A stretch of DNA of 64,000 bases from the NCBI GenBank assembly GCA_002803225.1, contig NXFV01000865.1, positions 1 to 64,000 of the forward strand, in the 5' to 3' direction. The translations under genes and the position numbers were made by a program. The stretch comes from Gamarada debralockiae. Lineage: Eukaryota > Ascomycota > Leotiomycetes > Helotiales > Hyphodiscaceae. Shown one piece after another: positions 61,582 through 64,000 of the stretch (position 1 is its first letter; each line of letters starts with the position of its first letter). Below the pieces are notes generated by a model. That model did no database searches. It was given only the letters and a program-made list of their open reading frames with translations, and was not told the origin of the DNA.

Positions 61582-61812
61582 AGCCTAAAACGTTAGTAAC
61601 TATATAAGCCTGTAAATTTAGTGGTCGATAGCTTAAAAATTTTAGCGATCGAGAGCCTATAAATTTAGTGACCAATAGCCTAAAATTTTAGTAATGTAGG
61701 GCCTGTAAATCTAATAGCTTATTGTATGTACTTGTTAAAAGCCCAAATCTTTGACAATAAAAAGGCCTATAACATAATAACTAATAGCCTGTAAGATTGC
61801 TAATTCCAGGCT
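61582..61812. repeat. Degenerate tandem repeat, about 23-bp unit
   Basis: About nine imperfect units begin AGCCTRTAAATTTAGT or a mutated form of it. The unit length varies from 22 to 25 bp, with one longer unit near 61700-61740. It lies between the inverted-repeat arms. Differences between units are mainly C/T and G/A, consistent with RIP-type decay. Confidence 0.65.
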
Positions 61813-62101
61813 TTTATTCACATGAGATAGGGTGTAAGAAAAGCGAAGTTTGTACTAGTTTTACAAAGGCGGTGAGCGAATTCGGTTTTTTGGAAAAAAA
61901 GTCCATATGACCCCTCTTCGTAACATCGTCGACAACAAACGATAGCATTGATCTATGACAACCCGTGGGTGTCGATCAACCAGCTAACCCAGCCTGTACC
62001 TTCACATAGCCGTTGGTTCTGATATTTCTCGCGGAATCGTCGTAGAGCATTCCTTCAACTATAATACTTCTCTCAAAAATTTTCTCAGGCATTCAATTAC
62101 G

Positions 62102-64000
62102 ATGGAAGTCTTTATCGGTGTGGACGCGGATGGCGCACCGATCCACGTGAATGGTGAACACCTCGAATCGTACTCGGATGAAACAGAATACGAAGAGTCC
62201 AGCGACCAGGAAGGAGAAGGCAAGATAACTTTGGACCATTCTAGGAAAAGACTTAGCAAGGAAAACTCAGAGGACAAGCTTCTCTCGGCACCAGTTTTCG
62301 ATCCTGCACACACTTTATGGCTCCAACTCGAGCGAATATACGTTGACGACTTTCAATGCCAACTCACGGGTTTGTATCAACCGATATAATTGTTCTGTAT
62401 AATAGCTGAGCCTTTAACAGGAGTCAAATGGCCACCTACCTGTTCCATCTGTCATCATATTATCCGCGCATGTCATGCTCCTGTCGAGACCACGTACCGC
62501 GTTGCCTCGCAGCCTCTGCAAACCCTCTTTCAATCGGGCTGCATGGCTCATAAGGCATTGTTCCGCGCAGCACGCATAAGAAAACGAATTCATCCGATCA
62601 TCCAGCATAGAGAGATAGAGATTATGAAGCCGGCCGGATCGCTACAAATCGACATATCCAACACTATTTGTCCCACGGTTGGCACCCCTATGTTCTCGGC
62701 GGAGACTTTTCTTCTTGTGAAGAAGCAAGACAAGTCACCCTCTCATCCTGGACGAGGACTTGTACTAGACGAGGAATGGATTGACCCGGAAACTATGCGA
62801 ACGTGGTACGAGACCTGCAGACATCAGCATCACCTCTGTCAAAGGCCCAGCCTAGTCCAAACTCATATGCACTCTAAACCGCGGTATTTGGTTGACACTG
62901 AAGCTGACTGCATCGTCCAGAATTATCTCAGCTACAGGTATGTTGCGTTAAGCTACGTTTGGGGTGGGGTGAATTGTCTCAAGACAAAGCGAAGTAACTT
63001 GGAACAGCTGCAAATCCGAGGAGCATTCCGAGATGCTCCTCTTGAAATGATTCCTAGGACGATCCAGCACTCGATGGAGGTAGTACGGCTGTTGGGAGAA
63101 CGCTACCTTTGGGTTGATTCCCTGTGCATAGTCCAGGACGACGAAGAATCCACGCAACAGTGTCTCGACGATATGGCGGCCATCTATGCTAACGCAGCTT
63201 TGACTATCAAGGCTATGGAAGGAAATGATGCTAATCACGGACTGCGCGGCATCAGGAGTGCCCGTCTGGCCGTTCCGCGTAGCCGTCCCCAAGAAATTGT
63301 GAACATGGGCCCGCAGGAAAAGTTTACTAGACGGGTGAGGGGAGAATACGGAAGAGCTTATGAGAAGAGAGCCTGGATCTTCCAAGAATCTCTCCTCTCA
63401 CACAGAGTTTTGGAATTCAGCAACGTCGTGTCCTGGCATTGCGCGGCTGCAGAGTGGACTGAGGATGTCGAATTCTGCGATGAAAACCGTGCCAAGTCTG
63501 AGCAGAACAAATTGGGGCTTCGCTCTAGTGCTGCGGATCTGCATGCCTACGGCAGCCTCGTAAAGGAATTTAATACGAAGAAGCTGACGTATCCCGAGGA
63601 TCGGCTGTCTGCGTTCGCTGGCATTACCAACTTGCTGAGCGTGAAGTTCTATGGTGGATTCCTCTGCGGCCTTCCAAGGATGTTCTTCGATATGGCATTG
63701 CTATGGCACCCGGATCAAATTGATGGATCCAGTACATCCAAACGGCGCATGGTGAGCTCTAGTCGGAAGCAGTCGTCGACTGGAACGCTGCTGCCATCTT
63801 GGAGTTGGGCTGGGTGGGAAGGCCTAGTGGACCTAGAGGCTTGGCGCGGCAATTCGGATTCTTTGCTTTTATGGTCCTCACAGCGAACAATCTCGATTGT
63901 GACATGGTACAGTAGCAGCAACCCACGGCCGAGTCCAGGAGAACTCTATGATGTAGTTCCAATGAGGCTGCAGTCCATGAGAAGCGCCAAAACAGAGGGA
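62102..64000 (+). CDS. HET-domain protein, runs off the window
   Basis: Exon 1 is 62102-62369; a 51-nt intron (GTTTGT...TTAACAG) leads to exon 2 from 62421, which is open to the window end, so the 3' end is missing. The N-terminal 90 residues are acidic (SYSDETEYEESSDQEGEG). A small CxxC/CH-type block follows (CSICHHIIRACH), perhaps structural. The HET domain is complete: YVALSYVWGG, then IPRTIQHSMEVV, RYLWVDSLCIVQDD, MAAIYANAALTIKA and YEKRAWIFQESLLSHRVL. HET proteins trigger cell death when incompatible hyphae fuse, and some take part in other non-self responses. No lesion is visible in the part present. The gene starts 180 bp from the transposon relic. Its partner specificity cannot be read from sequence. 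Confidence 0.88.

Larger units (their letters stand above)
60477..61920. mobile_element. RIP-like AT-rich relic of a DNA transposon
   Basis: Base composition changes sharply near 60480 to very AT-rich, TpA-rich sequence with few CpA steps, as expected after repeat-induced point mutation. It recovers near 61920. Inside lie a pogo/Tc1-like transposase N-terminus (61045-61263, minus strand), a pair of 29-31 bp inverted repeats (61353-61381 and 61883-61913) and a degenerate tandem repeat (61582-61812). A CCTAGGA-type microsatellite lies at 60684-60712. More than one element may be nested here. Exact borders and target-site duplications could not be fixed by eye. Confidence 0.7.

Noticed and set aside
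1..64000. CRISPR array, prophage or bacterial operon
   Set aside because: Spliceosomal introns and fungal families throughout; no regularly spaced direct repeats of the right kind.

Overview
The window is nuclear DNA of a filamentous ascomycete (Pezizomycotina). Genes are split by 45-120 nt GT-AG introns, many with a CTAAC or CTGAC branch site. The recognisable genes are typical of this group: a FarA/CTF1-type Zn2Cys6 regulator, an FlbA-type RGS protein, HET-domain genes, a CCG-6-like wall protein and an AT-rich repeat that looks RIP-mutated. Leotiomycetes is my guess and is not proven. All splice models below were built by hand and checked for phase; coordinates give the full span including introns.

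Layout. 0.6-8.1 kb: a C2H2 zinc-finger gene with an unresolved 5' end, an ankyrin-repeat gene broken by single-base indels, a small six-cysteine secreted protein and a secreted GMC oxidoreductase. 8.1-22.9 kb: a gene-poor stretch whose only well-supported genes are three members of one small, unrecognised gene family (10.1-10.8, 17.2-17.9 and 21.3-21.7 kb), plus a dispersed 60-bp repeat. 22.9-41.9 kb: conserved housekeeping and regulatory genes: cystathionine beta-lyase, Msp1 AAA ATPase, a Csm1/Pcs1 monopolin subunit divergent from it, Mcd4 GPI ethanolamine-phosphate transferase, FarA-type regulator and a LysM protein. 42-48.4 kb: a decay corridor with a HET fragment, a Dur3-type urea permease pseudogene and a broken conserved fungal protein. 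48.8-57.7 kb: Cdc73 (Paf1 complex) and FlbA, separated by 5.2 kb with no convincing gene. 59-64 kb: a CCG-6-like wall protein with a stop right after its signal peptide, an AT-rich transposon relic with a pogo/Tc1-like transposase fragment and inverted repeats, and a HET-domain gene that runs off the window.

The housekeeping genes do not form one pathway. The most interesting signal is the three-member family. All three copies have a first exon of exactly 53 nt beginning with Met-Ala-Gly, one short phase-2 intron, a highly divergent middle, and an ungapped 29-residue C-terminus built around ERLxKSxWE followed by LE[RK]L and the stop codon.
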